Source: RGIG8775 sp045537235
GTDB lineage: Bacteria > Bacillota > Clostridia > Oscillospirales > CAG-272
Direction: 5' to 3'
Length of the DNA stretch: 64,000 bases
NCBI GenBank assembly: GCA_045537235.1
Contig: JAZSPB010000125.1
Location: 1 to 64,000, forward strand
A program made the translations under genes and the position numbers. The notes under the pieces are model-generated. The model ran no database searches, was not told the origin of the DNA, and was given only the letters and a program-made list of their open reading frames with translations. Shown here piece after piece: positions 7,628-18,600 of this stretch. The stretch's first letter is position 1. The number at the start of each line of letters is the position of its first letter.

Positions 7628-8059
7628 TCAGATTTCGGAATACAGTTCCCAAAGTGCGTCAGTTCCGGCAGTCCCGGGCTCCCATACATTCTGTCCGGCA
7701 ATGATCGAACGCCAAAGCTGACCTTTGTGAGAAACGATGCTTCCCTGCTGATACTTGTCGGAAATACCGTCCCAAGGCTCCCATGTAGCATATTCATCGG
7801 GCACGGGAACGGTCGCACCTCCCTCAAGGGCGTTCAAACGAGCCTCCAGCGTGTCAATGCGCTCGGAAAGCCTTTTGACCATCTCCACAGCCTCGGGGCG
7901 CTCTGCATCGGCAGAAATGCGCTCTGCGGACAGAGCCAAAAGCTCATCGGTCTGTCTCTCGTCAAGATCGCCAAGAAGATACATTTTCTTGATCTTATCC
8001 TGCATATCGGAAAGACGGTAGCCACCTGCGGGAATGAGTGTTTTGAGTGTGTTGTACAT
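7628..8059 (-). CDS. Tail-end protein with a carbohydrate-binding module
   Basis: This 143-aa protein has a helical N-terminus (leucine/charged repeats around SERIDTLEARLNALEGG, probably a trimeric coiled coil). The C-terminal domain WEPWDG...YQQGSIVSHKGQLWRS...WEPG is a CBM5/12-like fold known from chitin-binding modules and phage receptor-binding proteins. It is the last gene of the late operon, next to the tail fibre gene, so a role in binding cell-surface glycans is likely. AACGGAGGT precedes the ATG. Confidence 0.75.
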   Translation of the reverse strand: MYNTLKTLIPAGGYRLSDMQDKIKKMYLLGDLDERQTDELLALSAERISADAERPEAVEMVKRLSERIDTLEARLNALEGGATVPVPDEYATWEPWDGISDKYQQGSIVSHKGQLWRSIIAGQNVWEPGTAGTDALWELYSEI

Positions 8060-8078
8060 AATTCATACCTCCGTTATT

Positions 8079-9596
8079 TTATTGAATGGAAATGGCTTGT
8101 GCCATTAACTGCTTTAATTCGTTGATCGCCGCGTTGATATCGCGATGATAATTCACCGTAATGTCCCCCGTGTCGCAGGCAAGCACATTGACACCTTCAA
8201 GCGCACGGATGTCCTTGGGGTCGAAGGGCAAAGTGACGGGAGACACCTCATAGACAAAGGTAACGGGCGTCCCCGCCGCATATTGTTCCGCAAGATACGT
8301 CTTAAGCTCATTGGCATCCGAATAGAGCCACATGATACGAACACCAAGCTTCTCACTGGTTCGCGCCACCCATACCCCTTTTAGATTAACTCCGCCTGCC
8401 ACAGGATAATGGGAACAACAGACCGTCGATTTACTTTCCGTCAGCGGAAGGACTCTGCCCGTAAGGTTGAGATCGTAGCGATTATAAACCTTATCACCCT
8501 CGACCTGCTTATTTGCCGTGGATACAAAGTCCTCTTCGCCCGTCAGCACAATGCCCATTTTATCGACGGTAAGCGTCCCCGCATTCCAATCAAGCTCGCC
8601 GCTGAAAATCGTCTGACCGAAATCCACCGAAAAGTCTGTATCCTTCATCGAAACCGCAGGATAATCATATTCGGTAGCATCTTTCACTTTGATCTTGGGC
8701 ACAACGCGCGTCTTTTCCACCGACATCCCTGCTTTCACACGAATCATGATATACACGGTGCCGTCGGTAACCGCCTCAAACTCCATCGTGTTATTCGAAA
8801 AATATACGTTCGTTTTTGTCACGATGGTTCCCGTCGGTTCCTGCACCCAAACAATATACTGCTCGGTATTTGCCACTCCTTCCAGTTCAACCGTGTATGT
8901 ATTGCCGCCCGTAACCGCATAGGGAATCCGATATTGCGCATTATCGATCGCCGTTCCGATAAAGGAAACCCCACCGTCTCCGAAGTTGAAAAACGTCACC
9001 CCATTAGTTGGAGTTTGGAGACACAAATTGGCCCCTTTCCATCCCGTAACGGGAAGTACATTGTCCGGCGTGGGACTACCTTCGACCTTCACAAAATCCA
9101 CCCGGGAAACCACATTCAGTCTCTCCCCCGATCTTGCCGCATCCTCCACCGTCACCACGCTTCCGCTTGCAGTTCCAATCACCGGATTGGCGGTCTGCTC
9201 ATTCATTGTCCCAAAATTGACCGCATCACCCTCCGACTGCGGAGCACCAATCGCAAGTTGAGCCGCCTCTCCACGCACTGGCAGAGTATTTGGTGCGGCC
9301 TCTTCGCTTACGTTCGAAAGGAGAACATAATCGCTCAAAAGCTCATTGAATTGGTCTTTGAAATCAGACATGATCTGACTCAACCGCGCCTCCGTAACAA
9401 TGCCGTCAGTGGCCAAAAGCATCCAAAAGTTGTCCCAGTTTTCCGTCGTCCCGGGCTCAACGGACAGATTAGACACCTTGGCAATGTAAGCAGAACTGCC
9501 ATTTCTGACAATGTTCAGCTTGTCATAGACTACCCCCGACTGCCATTCTCCCTTGACCACGGGAGAAACAATACCGAGAATTTGATTCTTTTCCAT
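8079..9596 (-). CDS. Tail fibre / receptor-binding-like protein
   Basis: This is a 505-aa structural protein. The N-terminus (GIVSPVVKGEWQSGVVYDKLNIVRNGSSAYIA, about 8-45) is the short beta repeat typical of phage tail fibre attachment regions. A helical stretch follows (about 70-95), then extended beta-rich domains with many Thr, Val and Gly residues, and a short C-terminal helix. AAAGGAAAG precedes the ATG. Its place between a baseplate-like gene and the carbohydrate-binding protein supports host recognition at the tail tip. Sequence alone does not show the ligand. Confidence 0.7.
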   Translation of the reverse strand: MEKNQILGIVSPVVKGEWQSGVVYDKLNIVRNGSSAYIAKVSNLSVEPGTTENWDNFWMLLATDGIVTEARLSQIMSDFKDQFNELLSDYVLLSNVSEEAAPNTLPVRGEAAQLAIGAPQSEGDAVNFGTMNEQTANPVIGTASGSVVTVEDAARSGERLNVVSRVDFVKVEGSPTPDNVLPVTGWKGANLCLQTPTNGVTFFNFGDGGVSFIGTAIDNAQYRIPYAVTGGNTYTVELEGVANTEQYIVWVQEPTGTIVTKTNVYFSNNTMEFEAVTDGTVYIMIRVKAGMSVEKTRVVPKIKVKDATEYDYPAVSMKDTDFSVDFGQTIFSGELDWNAGTLTVDKMGIVLTGEEDFVSTANKQVEGDKVYNRYDLNLTGRVLPLTESKSTVCCSHYPVAGGVNLKGVWVARTSEKLGVRIMWLYSDANELKTYLAEQYAAGTPVTFVYEVSPVTLPFDPKDIRALEGVNVLACDTGDITVNYHRDINAAINELKQLMAQAISIQ

Positions 9597-9613
9597 AATT
9601 TACTTTCCTTTCT

Positions 9614-9910
9614 TTATTTGAAATTGGTTTTTTGCCATACAATGGCATTCCTCATAGAACCGTAGATAACCGCCACAAGCACTGTCTCACCGACCGTCAC
9701 CGACGCGACCGCCGAGGAATACGGAAGCGCAAGCACCGTATCGTCTCCCGTCAGCCTGACCTCACAGACATCTCCCGACGGCGGCATGACCACCGTAGCC
9801 TTGTAAACACGAAGACACGCCCTCGTCTCCTCCTTGACCACATCTCTTGCCACCGCCTCGATCATTCTTCGAAGCGCGGCACTCTGCTCTAAAAGACTTC
9901 CCCTTTCCAT
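9614..9910 (-). CDS. Small tail/baseplate protein, 98 aa
   Basis: It has an N-terminal amphipathic helix (about 5-30) and a beta-barrel-like C-terminal half (VVMPPSGDVCEVRL...VTVGETVLVAVIYGSMRNAIVW). This OB-like arrangement with a final NA-[IV]V motif is common in small baseplate hub-associated proteins of Firmicutes phages. AAGGAGGGG precedes the ATG. It sits between the hub-like protein and the fibre. Confidence 0.6.
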   Translation of the reverse strand: MERGSLLEQSAALRRMIEAVARDVVKEETRACLRVYKATVVMPPSGDVCEVRLTGDDTVLALPYSSAVASVTVGETVLVAVIYGSMRNAIVWQKTNFK

Positions 9911-9922
9911 ATTCGCCCCTCC

Positions 9923-11227
9923 TTATGAATGGAATGCCGACGATGCCGTTGTAATCACGGGATAGTCGTTGACCGAGGTAGCGTTGATGGACATCGCGCC
10001 ACTCTCCCCGATCGGAACGGTAAAGGATTGGATCATATGCCTTTCCACGGGTGCGCCCTGCTTGTCGATGCGCTTCACCGAGATCAGCCGATTCTCCATC
10101 AGATGGAACATCTGGGAGGACTCAACGGTAACCGATTTCTGCAAAGCGGTCTTGCGCTTTAACATCCACGTTGCAAGATCCATACACTGTGTAGCGTTCC
10201 AGTACCCCGCCTTGGCCTCACGATAGGTCTTTTTGCCGATCAGATTGACATTGGTGTCACAAGCCGGATCAAAATTGGTTGCCCGACCATAGACCTCGCC
10301 ATCGCCAAGTCCCTCTCCAACGATGATTACGTCATTGTAGACCTCTGTGTTTTTGACCGATTCTCCGATATGAAGCAACTGCTTTTCATCGGGAGAAAAG
10401 TGCCATAAAATCGGCTTTTCGCTGTCATTGATGTCATCCTGCGACGGCTCCACTCGCAACGCACCGCAGGAGTCATACCCGATCACACCAGCCACAGTAT
10501 CGCAAAGTTCGAGCATCAAATCTGCCACGGTACCATTGTCCGCGTTGACAATCATGTCATAAGGCACATCGGTCATGGCCGCCGAGCCGCCGTCCGCAAG
10601 CGCATACCGCCGCCCGTTGTAAAAATCGGTAAATACGGGAGCCTCCCCGTCGATCATGCGGGAAGGGTCAACCTCCAAAACCGACAGATCAAAACGGGAA
10701 AGCCGCAATAAACTCCCCATGGCGTCAAACACATTGGTCGCCACCCCGTCCGTGCTTCGGTCAATGCGGTATGTGGCATCCAGCTTTCCGAACAGCGTGC
10801 CGTCAAGATACGCCCACTTGTCCACCAAATTGTAATTCACCTCACGCGAATTAGGAGAACAGGAGGACTGCGGATTTTGAATGTAGAATACACCCTGCGG
10901 AAGATAAAACTCGCTTCCATCTGGCAAAACCAATCCCATGGAAAGCCGAACGCGCGAACCGAACCAAATGTGATTGACCGCATAATCAAAGGCGTTATCG
11001 CGATTGGCCAATGTGATCGTTGCCGAGCGCCGCATTCCATTCCCCAAGCTGACCGACAGACTTCCCTCCTGCAAAAACGCACGGGAATCGTAACGTGAGC
11101 GATATCCTCGTCGGTAGTTGTTATCAAGGGAAAACGCTACCGAGTCATCCGGCTGAAGAAACTCCAGCTTGGAGAGCTTGCGAAACGGCCTGCGCAAAGC
11201 CTCAAGATACATAGCAAAACGATTCAT
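9923..11227 (-). CDS. Tail hub / baseplate protein
   Basis: This 434-aa protein has repeated beta-rich stretches (SLSVSLGNGMRRSATITLANRDNAFDY, NPQSSCSPNSREVNYNLVDKW) like distal-tail and tail-associated hub proteins of Firmicutes siphoviruses. The start at 11227 is chosen because AAGGAGGAG lies 5 nt upstream; a longer frame to 11272 overlaps the preceding gene. It follows the giant tail protein by 13 nt. A family number is uncertain. Confidence 0.6.
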   Translation of the reverse strand: MNRFAMYLEALRRPFRKLSKLEFLQPDDSVAFSLDNNYRRGYRSRYDSRAFLQEGSLSVSLGNGMRRSATITLANRDNAFDYAVNHIWFGSRVRLSMGLVLPDGSEFYLPQGVFYIQNPQSSCSPNSREVNYNLVDKWAYLDGTLFGKLDATYRIDRSTDGVATNVFDAMGSLLRLSRFDLSVLEVDPSRMIDGEAPVFTDFYNGRRYALADGGSAAMTDVPYDMIVNADNGTVADLMLELCDTVAGVIGYDSCGALRVEPSQDDINDSEKPILWHFSPDEKQLLHIGESVKNTEVYNDVIIVGEGLGDGEVYGRATNFDPACDTNVNLIGKKTYREAKAGYWNATQCMDLATWMLKRKTALQKSVTVESSQMFHLMENRLISVKRIDKQGAPVERHMIQSFTVPIGESGAMSINATSVNDYPVITTASSAFHS

Positions 11228-11240
11228 ATGCTCTCCTCCT

Positions 11241-14200
11241 TCATCGTTTTCTTGACGTGACTTTTCCGCCATCCAGCGAAAGCCTCGGCGATACCAATCC
11301 GTCGGGTGTCGATGTCACCAATCGCTCGCCGTCAAGAGAAAATACCGTTCCGCGGTAATTTTCAGGATACAGCGCAGAAAGTGAGCCTGTGAAAGGATCG
11401 ACATCCAAAACCACCTCATCCACTCGGTCGACGTCATGATACCAGTACGCGTCTGTGGGCAATAGGATCAGTGACACATCGTCGGCGTCGCCCACCTCTT
11501 CCCATGGAACCGAAATACTCACAGGTTGCGTCGGACTGGCCGTGGCAATCGTCTGCGTAATCGGTGCACTGATCTGCACCATGTAAAGATTTCCCTTCAT
11601 GTCTTTGAGGAAAAAGGTGTTATTGCTGCCCGAAGCCGCAAATAATTCCTCCATCATGTCCGCCGTATCAGAATACTTGCCGTCGACCGCGTTGGAAAGA
11701 AGCGCCTGAAGTGTTCCGCTCTTTCCCAAAAGCGAGGACGTTTGACGAAGGCGGTACGGCGTAAAGTTGGTCAACCAATTGGGCTGATTGTTGTTGCTGA
11801 TACTGCCGCCGTCGATGTTGTTCCCGAACCGCCATGCATTTTTGACATGATACACATTGGGATAATCGGCATCCTCCTCGGTCTCGTATAGGAAATATGA
11901 CGTAAACCGCCTGCCGACCGAGGGCGAAACAGCAGGACTGCTGTAAACACTGTCCTCGGCATCTCCTGTCACATAAAACAACTGGTACAGGTAAGACTTC
12001 ATACTGCGCCCACCGTAGTCCCTCAACTGATGGATCGAAGTTGGAGCATCAAACAACAGCTTGGCACGGCTCGCCCCCTCGGTCAACCGATAAACCGAAT
12101 TCCGTACCGAGGATGCCGAGGAGGTACCCGCTTGAAGATCCCCATCGACAAAATCGGCAAAAAAGTAAGTATTCGATGTTCTCTTCGGCTGATAGCTGAC
12201 CGAGGAAAAGTCATATTCGTCCGCCACAAGGTATACCCAATCACAGACCTGTGCCCCCTGCAACACCACCGATTCGATCGGAGGCAAAACACGAGAGTGC
12301 GAATGCACCGCCTCGGATATCCGTTCTCCTCCGCCAAAAAAGGAAAATACAACTGCTGTCGGTGAGATCGAGAGGATCACCTCATCCACTCCCGCCACAA
12401 TGGGCTCGGAGAAACCGAAAACCGAGAGCCAATTCCGAGAGACCGAGATCGAAATCTCCCCCGCCGAAAGACATTGTGCCTCAATGTCGGCAAGACGGTA
12501 GATCGAAACGATCCCCTCCGTCAAACTGCCGCCCAAGAGCAATCGATCCCCCACAAATTCCGAAGAAAACAGCTCCATACCTCTACTGTCCATATAACGG
12601 AATACACATCCGAACCCGCTGTCGCCGCGCGAATATAAATATCCGCTTTCACCGCCGATGGCAAAGAAATTTCCATCCGAAGATACCGCCGCTGTTCGTA
12701 CCGTCCCGATGTCTGTCCCGTTAAACGACAATCTGGATGTCGAGAAGATGGACTTCCCTGCCAACGAAATCAGATAGACGCCGTACTCACCTCCGATGAT
12801 CGCCGTCTCCCCATCAATAAATGCCGAGGCAAATGTTACCCCCACCATCTTCGGATCAACCGACGAAAGATCGGAAATATAAGAATATTCCCCTTCCGTC
12901 TCCGAAAACAGAGAGACCTCTCCATCGTTGCTTCCGCCGAGAATCAAAAGCCCATCCGCAGCAGAGACCGTGTACACATTGGAGGTCAATTTCATCTCCC
13001 CTCGCAAAAGATCGGTAACATGATCTACCGAGTCCTCTTCCACCGCAAAGACCGAGGCAAACCCATGGAACCCGCCGCCAAGAATCACATCGGAACCAAC
13101 GAACCGCGCACAGGTCACCACACCGTCAAGCGCCTCGCCTCCCCTTGTGACATCCCCCAGATAGGTGACCGAGTCTTGCGCCACCGCAAAAACCGAAGCA
13201 AAGCCCGAAAAATATCCACCTAGGATCAGCCTTGTCCCATCCGTGCTGAAGGCGGCACAACAGACCAATCCGTTCAGTGCCTCACTGCCGCGCTCAATGC
13301 TTCCGAGGAAGGTGTAAGTATCTCCCGAAACCGCGTACAATGCCGCATACCCTGCGAAAAATCCTCCAACGACCGCCAAGTTTCCCGAAGGATGGTGTGC
13401 CACGGTCAAGGCCGAGGTGGGAAATACAGAATCACCCGAAATCGCGTCCAATTCACGAATTTTCCGATCCGAGACCCGATACAACATCCCGTCGCATACC
13501 ATCAAGCACGCAGCCGAAGATGCCGAAAGATAAGACACCTCCCCTTCGGTCACTACCCCGCGCGAGCTTGCCCCATCATCGGAAACCACAAAGTGCTCCA
13601 AACCAATATAAGGACGATACACGACCAAGGAATTCGCCCCGCAAAATAGAACTCGCATTTTATAGTAATTTCTCGTATCCGGCGCATTCCACGGTGCATC
13701 GAACTCGTAAAGCGGAGAGAGTTGACCTCCTTCGGTGAAAAAGACCTCCACCGTCTGCCCCGCGTAAAAGGCCAAATAACGCCCATCTGCGCTGAAAGAG
13801 ATGTCGGAAACGGCATAAAAGGGGGATTCGCTTGTTTTTTGACCGACCTCGGACAAAGAGAGGATGGTACCGTCTTCGTTTCTCATGACCTGATAGACCA
13901 CCATCGTTTTCTCAGCGGCAGCCGATCGAAACGTAATGGCGATCATACTCCCCTCGTCATTCACTGCCACAGACCAATTTTCCATACCTTGATCAATCAA
14001 GAGCCAATTTCCCGTCGGATCTCCGTTAGAATCGAGCTCGTCTAAATAGAGAGCGCTCCCGCTCGATGTAATCATAAAATCCCCTCTCAATGGAGCACAC
14101 TCTGCTTGATAGAAGCTGTGACCGAGGTTCAACTGTTTTCGTTTGGAAATGGTACCGTCGGAGAGATAAAACTGCGTGTATTCCCAATTATTGCTGTAAG

Positions 14201-15608
14201 AATGGTAGAAAACCATCAACGATGTTCCATTGCCGTCAAATATCATTCCGCTTATTTTAGTGCCCAGTACGCTAAAACGTTCTCGGTAATGTAACGCTCC
14301 GTCAATCACCCAAAAGAGATAGACATAACTATCCAATGCCAGCGCACACAACTGTCCGTCGGGGCTAAAGCAGGTCATACCGTTCGGTTTGTAAATCCTA
14401 TCTGTGTAGAAGGCGATCTTTTCCGCCGAAAGCGAAGAAAGGTAAGTGGAAATATCCGCAAAGCTCCCCTTCCACCCCAGTGTAAAGGGCGAAGGAAAAT
14501 GCATCGGCTCCCCATCGACCGTATCCCAGCGAACGGAGGCTCCATCGTTAAGCCGCAAGCTACCGCCTCGGAATGTCCCAAAATCATCGGACGGATCGGC
14601 GGTACCGGCAATAACGGTGGCAGGCTCCCACGAAAGAAGCGTGCTCCCGTCCGCGCGACATTCGACCTCCACCGCTCCGTCGGTCTTACTCTGCTCGTAG
14701 GAAACGGAAAAATCCATCCACCCGGTAGAGATCTCTACACCGCTTTGCGAAACAACCGAGCAAACGATCGAATAGTCCCTTTTGTTCAAAAGCCCCGTCG
14801 CCTCATACCAAAGAATCCCCGTGTTGACCCACCCCGTATCGTCTAAAACTTCCCTCGTATCTCCGTTTCGCTCGGCAAATTGCCACCGAACCCGATCGAC
14901 CGCATCTCCCTGCGCCTGCGCATAAAATGCCGAAAACACCTTTCTCACATTGGAAACCACGGGAGAAAAGTCGGCAATTTCAAGCGTCGGAACACTTCGA
15001 GCCATCAACACGGAATCGGAATATTGAGAGATATAAAGAAGATCTTCGGCAAGCGAACACTCCAACTCGCTCCCCGCGGACTCCGCTCCCGACACCGACA
15101 CCGCGACTGCATAAAATCGATCATTCGCAATACACGCCATTGACCGATTCCGCGGATTGTACAAAAGCCGCCCCCCCTCCGAAAGGTCACTCGCAAGCGA
15201 AAAGGAAACCAACTCCGCTCCCGCCGAAATGAAGTAGTCTCCGGCGGGGAGCACAGTTGCCGCCGCATATCGATATACGGTACCGCGCCAAAAAGATGTG
15301 ATCTTAAATTTATAACTATTTCCGTCGATGATGCCCAAATCGCCCCATGTCAGTTCGGGACACCATGAAAAGAATGCGGAATTGCCCCTGCTGTCGTTTC
15401 CGAACACAGGACAACCTTCTGTTATCACACCCGTACTGAAAATCGGAGATGACCCCGTATCGTTTTTGAAAAAGTCAATACAAAATGCCGCCATAGGGGA
15501 ATTTCCATTGATCTGCCAAACGATCTCCACCGCATCGGATGCCGCTACCGTTCCGCCGCCTACCCCCGCAAAGGTAGACGGCATTATATTGGAAGGCTGA
15601 TATAACAT
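11241..15608 (-). CDS. Giant tail protein with beta-propeller repeats
   Basis: This 1455-aa protein lies right after the tape measure gene, the usual place for the distal tail/tip protein. The N-terminal 350 residues look like fibronectin-III or Ig-like modules. The middle (about 390-1050) carries WD40/YVTN-like propeller blades such as FSPDGQLCALAL, FSADGRYLAFY, AHHPSGNLAVVGG, and near-identical blades GGYFSGFASVFAV and GGGFHGFASVFAV. The last 45 residues repeat a module found in the 504-aa structural protein at 23376. AAGGAAT lies upstream of the ATG. A propeller in a tail tip may bind host surface polymers; this is inference. Confidence 0.75.
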   Translation of the reverse strand: MLYQPSNIMPSTFAGVGGGTVAASDAVEIVWQINGNSPMAAFCIDFFKNDTGSSPIFSTGVITEGCPVFGNDSRGNSAFFSWCPELTWGDLGIIDGNSYKFKITSFWRGTVYRYAAATVLPAGDYFISAGAELVSFSLASDLSEGGRLLYNPRNRSMACIANDRFYAVAVSVSGAESAGSELECSLAEDLLYISQYSDSVLMARSVPTLEIADFSPVVSNVRKVFSAFYAQAQGDAVDRVRWQFAERNGDTREVLDDTGWVNTGILWYEATGLLNKRDYSIVCSVVSQSGVEISTGWMDFSVSYEQSKTDGAVEVECRADGSTLLSWEPATVIAGTADPSDDFGTFRGGSLRLNDGASVRWDTVDGEPMHFPSPFTLGWKGSFADISTYLSSLSAEKIAFYTDRIYKPNGMTCFSPDGQLCALALDSYVYLFWVIDGALHYRERFSVLGTKISGMIFDGNGTSLMVFYHSYSNNWEYTQFYLSDGTISKRKQLNLGHSFYQAECAPLRGDFMITSSGSALYLDELDSNGDPTGNWLLIDQGMENWSVAVNDEGSMIAITFRSAAAEKTMVVYQVMRNEDGTILSLSEVGQKTSESPFYAVSDISFSADGRYLAFYAGQTVEVFFTEGGQLSPLYEFDAPWNAPDTRNYYKMRVLFCGANSLVVYRPYIGLEHFVVSDDGASSRGVVTEGEVSYLSASSAACLMVCDGMLYRVSDRKIRELDAISGDSVFPTSALTVAHHPSGNLAVVGGFFAGYAALYAVSGDTYTFLGSIERGSEALNGLVCCAAFSTDGTRLILGGYFSGFASVFAVAQDSVTYLGDVTRGGEALDGVVTCARFVGSDVILGGGFHGFASVFAVEEDSVDHVTDLLRGEMKLTSNVYTVSAADGLLILGGSNDGEVSLFSETEGEYSYISDLSSVDPKMVGVTFASAFIDGETAIIGGEYGVYLISLAGKSIFSTSRLSFNGTDIGTVRTAAVSSDGNFFAIGGESGYLYSRGDSGFGCVFRYMDSRGMELFSSEFVGDRLLLGGSLTEGIVSIYRLADIEAQCLSAGEISISVSRNWLSVFGFSEPIVAGVDEVILSISPTAVVFSFFGGGERISEAVHSHSRVLPPIESVVLQGAQVCDWVYLVADEYDFSSVSYQPKRTSNTYFFADFVDGDLQAGTSSASSVRNSVYRLTEGASRAKLLFDAPTSIHQLRDYGGRSMKSYLYQLFYVTGDAEDSVYSSPAVSPSVGRRFTSYFLYETEEDADYPNVYHVKNAWRFGNNIDGGSISNNNQPNWLTNFTPYRLRQTSSLLGKSGTLQALLSNAVDGKYSDTADMMEELFAASGSNNTFFLKDMKGNLYMVQISAPITQTIATASPTQPVSISVPWEEVGDADDVSLILLPTDAYWYHDVDRVDEVVLDVDPFTGSLSALYPENYRGTVFSLDGERLVTSTPDGLVSPRLSLDGGKVTSRKR

Positions 15609-15633
15609 ATTTACTGATTCCTTTCTTTCAAAT

Positions 15634-18600
15634 TTACTTGACTAACGGCATCGCACGAAACAATTCGGCAATGGTATACTGTTCCGCATCTGCTGTTGAA
15701 ATGGGAACGCCGTTGACCGAATAGTGACTGTCATGACTGTCTGTATGATTGCCGTCACTGCGATAAACAATATTTCCTGCTACCGGAGGAACCGGACGAC
15801 AAGCTCCCGTCAGAAGAATCATATCCTTTACAAATGTATCAAATTGATCGTTTTTGGTGGGATCCAAAATTCGCCGTGTAAGCTCGGGACCCAAAACCAT
15901 CTCGTCTTCTTCGGTCGCTTTGATTCCTCCAAGCCCGTGAAGCACACCGCCTTGGTCATAAACAGGAAGACCTTCCGAGTCACCACCCTCTCCCTCTCCG
16001 ACAGAGGTACTTGCACCACCTTCGCCCGTGGGAGTCCCGTTCTTCTCCCGATATGCCGCAATTGCCGCCACAATGGGAGCCGTAACGCCATCAATAGTCT
16101 CTTGAGACAACAGTGCCCCATCCTTGGAAAGTGTCCCCATAACCGCCGCCACTTCCTCGTCGGTAAGATTGCCGTCTTCAATGGCTTCTTTTAGGTCGGA
16201 AACGGCATTGTTGCCGATAAATTTGGCAAGAGACTCCTCAATTCCCGCAAGACTCTCACGCGCCGCGATCACATCGGAATTGCTGTCGGGATCAAAGGAT
16301 GAAAGCCCCGTTTCGATCCAGCTCCGCAAAAAGTCGTTGATATTGGAACTGTCCTCACCGAAAGTCTTTTTCGAATCCCATTTTTCAAGAATGGCGGCCA
16401 GCGCTTCTTCATTCAAAACACCGTTGTTGTCCAACAAGCCTTGCTCGAAGGCTGCTTGTACCTCCTTGACCTTTTGGTCGTCCAACCAATCGTAAAATTC
16501 TGCGACCTCCTCGGAAAGAGTCTCCTCCAGTTCGCGAATCTTACTTTCTGTATCCGTTTCGGCATCGGTCGCCTTCGCTTCGACCTGTTCGGTCAACTCC
16601 TTTACCGTGTCTCGATTGGCCTGCCACTCCCATGCGCCCGTCTTGGCATTGTAAACGCGCTCTGTCCGATCCAGCTCCGCTTGTCGAAGTTTCTGCAATG
16701 CAATTTCGGATTCCAACTCACGTTTGGTCGCCTCGGCCTGTTCTTCGGCTTGTGCCGCCGCAGCCTCGTTCAGCTCGTTTTGGCGCTCTGTAATACCGGT
16801 CACACGGTCTTGGATATCCTCCTCCAATTGCATCTGCTCCAGCCCGTCCGCAATCGCATCCAACACCGATTGACGCCGCGCCTTGGCAATGGTCTCCTCC
16901 AATTCCTTCTGCTTCTCCAAAAGAGAATTTTGGTATTCCAGCACCTCGGCCGCACGTTCCTGTAGACTAACCGTTTCGGAAACCGTGTCCACGATATCCT
17001 GAAGGGCTTCCGCCGCTGCCGCCGCTTCCGCTTCGGCTTTGATGGCAAGTTCGATTGCAGTCTTTGCCGCCTCGGCGGTCGTCTTTGCCGCATCTACATC
17101 GCTCTTGGCCTTATCCAATGCAGCTTGCGCCGCCGCGATTTCTTCTTCGGTTTCGGCATTTTCCATCGCTTTTTCCGCGTCTTCGTAAGCCGCTTGCGCG
17201 TTTTTCAGTGCCTCTTGTGCCGCATTGTATTCAAGCACCGCTTTCTCCCGATCGGACTTTTTGTCTGTCGGGTCGAGCATCTCGTCAATTTCCGCAAAAA
17301 TTGCCTCGATCTCACTTGACACCGCATCGATCGCCGCCTTGCGACCGGCAGCTTCTTCCGCTTTTTCCGCATCTGCCGCTGCCGCATCCTCATCGGCCGC
17401 TACCGATGCCTCCGCTGCCGCAATCGCCTCTTGAACCGATACTCTTGCCGCCTTGATGGCTTCCAAAGACTCTTTCCGCAATGTCTCGGCCGCTTCCCTC
17501 TCCTCGTCCGTCTTGGCATTTGCCATAGCCTCACCGGCCTTCTCGTAGGAATCTCTTGCCGCCTCTAACTCTTTATAAGCCTCTTGAAGTTCCCTTTTTG
17601 CCTTACTTTTCAGGTCTTCCGGACCGTTCAGTAGTTCATCCAAAGCTTTGAGCGCATCTTCTTGAGCTTTCAGGATTTCATCTTTGTCTTTGTATTCGGT
17701 CGTTGTGGTCGCAGTCTGATCTTCTTCCGTTTTTTCCGCGCCTTCCGATTTTTCATCTTCTTTTTCTTCTTTTTCTGTTTCGGAGAGACTATTGAATAAT
17801 TCAACTAGACGAGAAAAATCATTTTTGTTTTCCAACAAACCAAGTGATGTGAGATATGATCGAAAATAGAGGGAATCTTCTGTTATTTTATCGTCCGAAA
17901 ACGCTCCCCGCTTTCCACTCTCGATCCATTCCGCCATATAGGTGTCATCGGCATACTTGCTCTCTTTGATCGCCCGTTCAAAAGCGTGTTTTATATCGAT
18001 TGCTTCACCGCCAAAAATAACCCTAAATCTATCTTCAAAATCCTTTATATAGTCCAACCATCTGTTGGAAGCTAAATCGACATCGTTTTCTGGATTTTCC
18101 ACATAATAAATATTGCTTGACCGCTCCAATAACTCCTTCAGCTTATTGGCTAAGTATCTTTCTATACTTTCGTTTTCGTCTGTCAGACTCTTGCGTTTCT
18201 CGATATAGTCTTTATTAGATTGATCATCCTCATATTCCTTGTCGAGTGTTTCGATTTCCTTTAAACGTTTCTTGTAATCATCAAATTTAAACGATATCGC
18301 TCCCTGTTCCGTGAGATAATTTCTTATCTCACCTGCAAACAGCGCATTAAAGTCAAGACTCAATAGGTTATTGACAAAGATTTCTGCCTCTTCCCACGCG
18401 CTTTGTATCGTTCCGCCATCTGCGTAATCTGTAGTATAATAATGTTCTTTCCCGTCCTCCGTTAGGTCTTTTGCCATCGCCTTTACGAAATTATCTCTCG
18501 CTTCGCGATTTTTCTCTTCGTTTATGAGTTTTAGAATTCTAAGCTGATTCTCAAGCTCTTCACTTTGATCTACCAACCGATCATATTCCTCTTGATCGGT

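Noticed and set aside
8409..9665. A 418-codon plus-strand frame opposite the tail fibre gene
   Set aside because: It spans a gene border, has no ribosome site, and its translation is rich in rare aromatic/basic residues as expected of a shadow frame.
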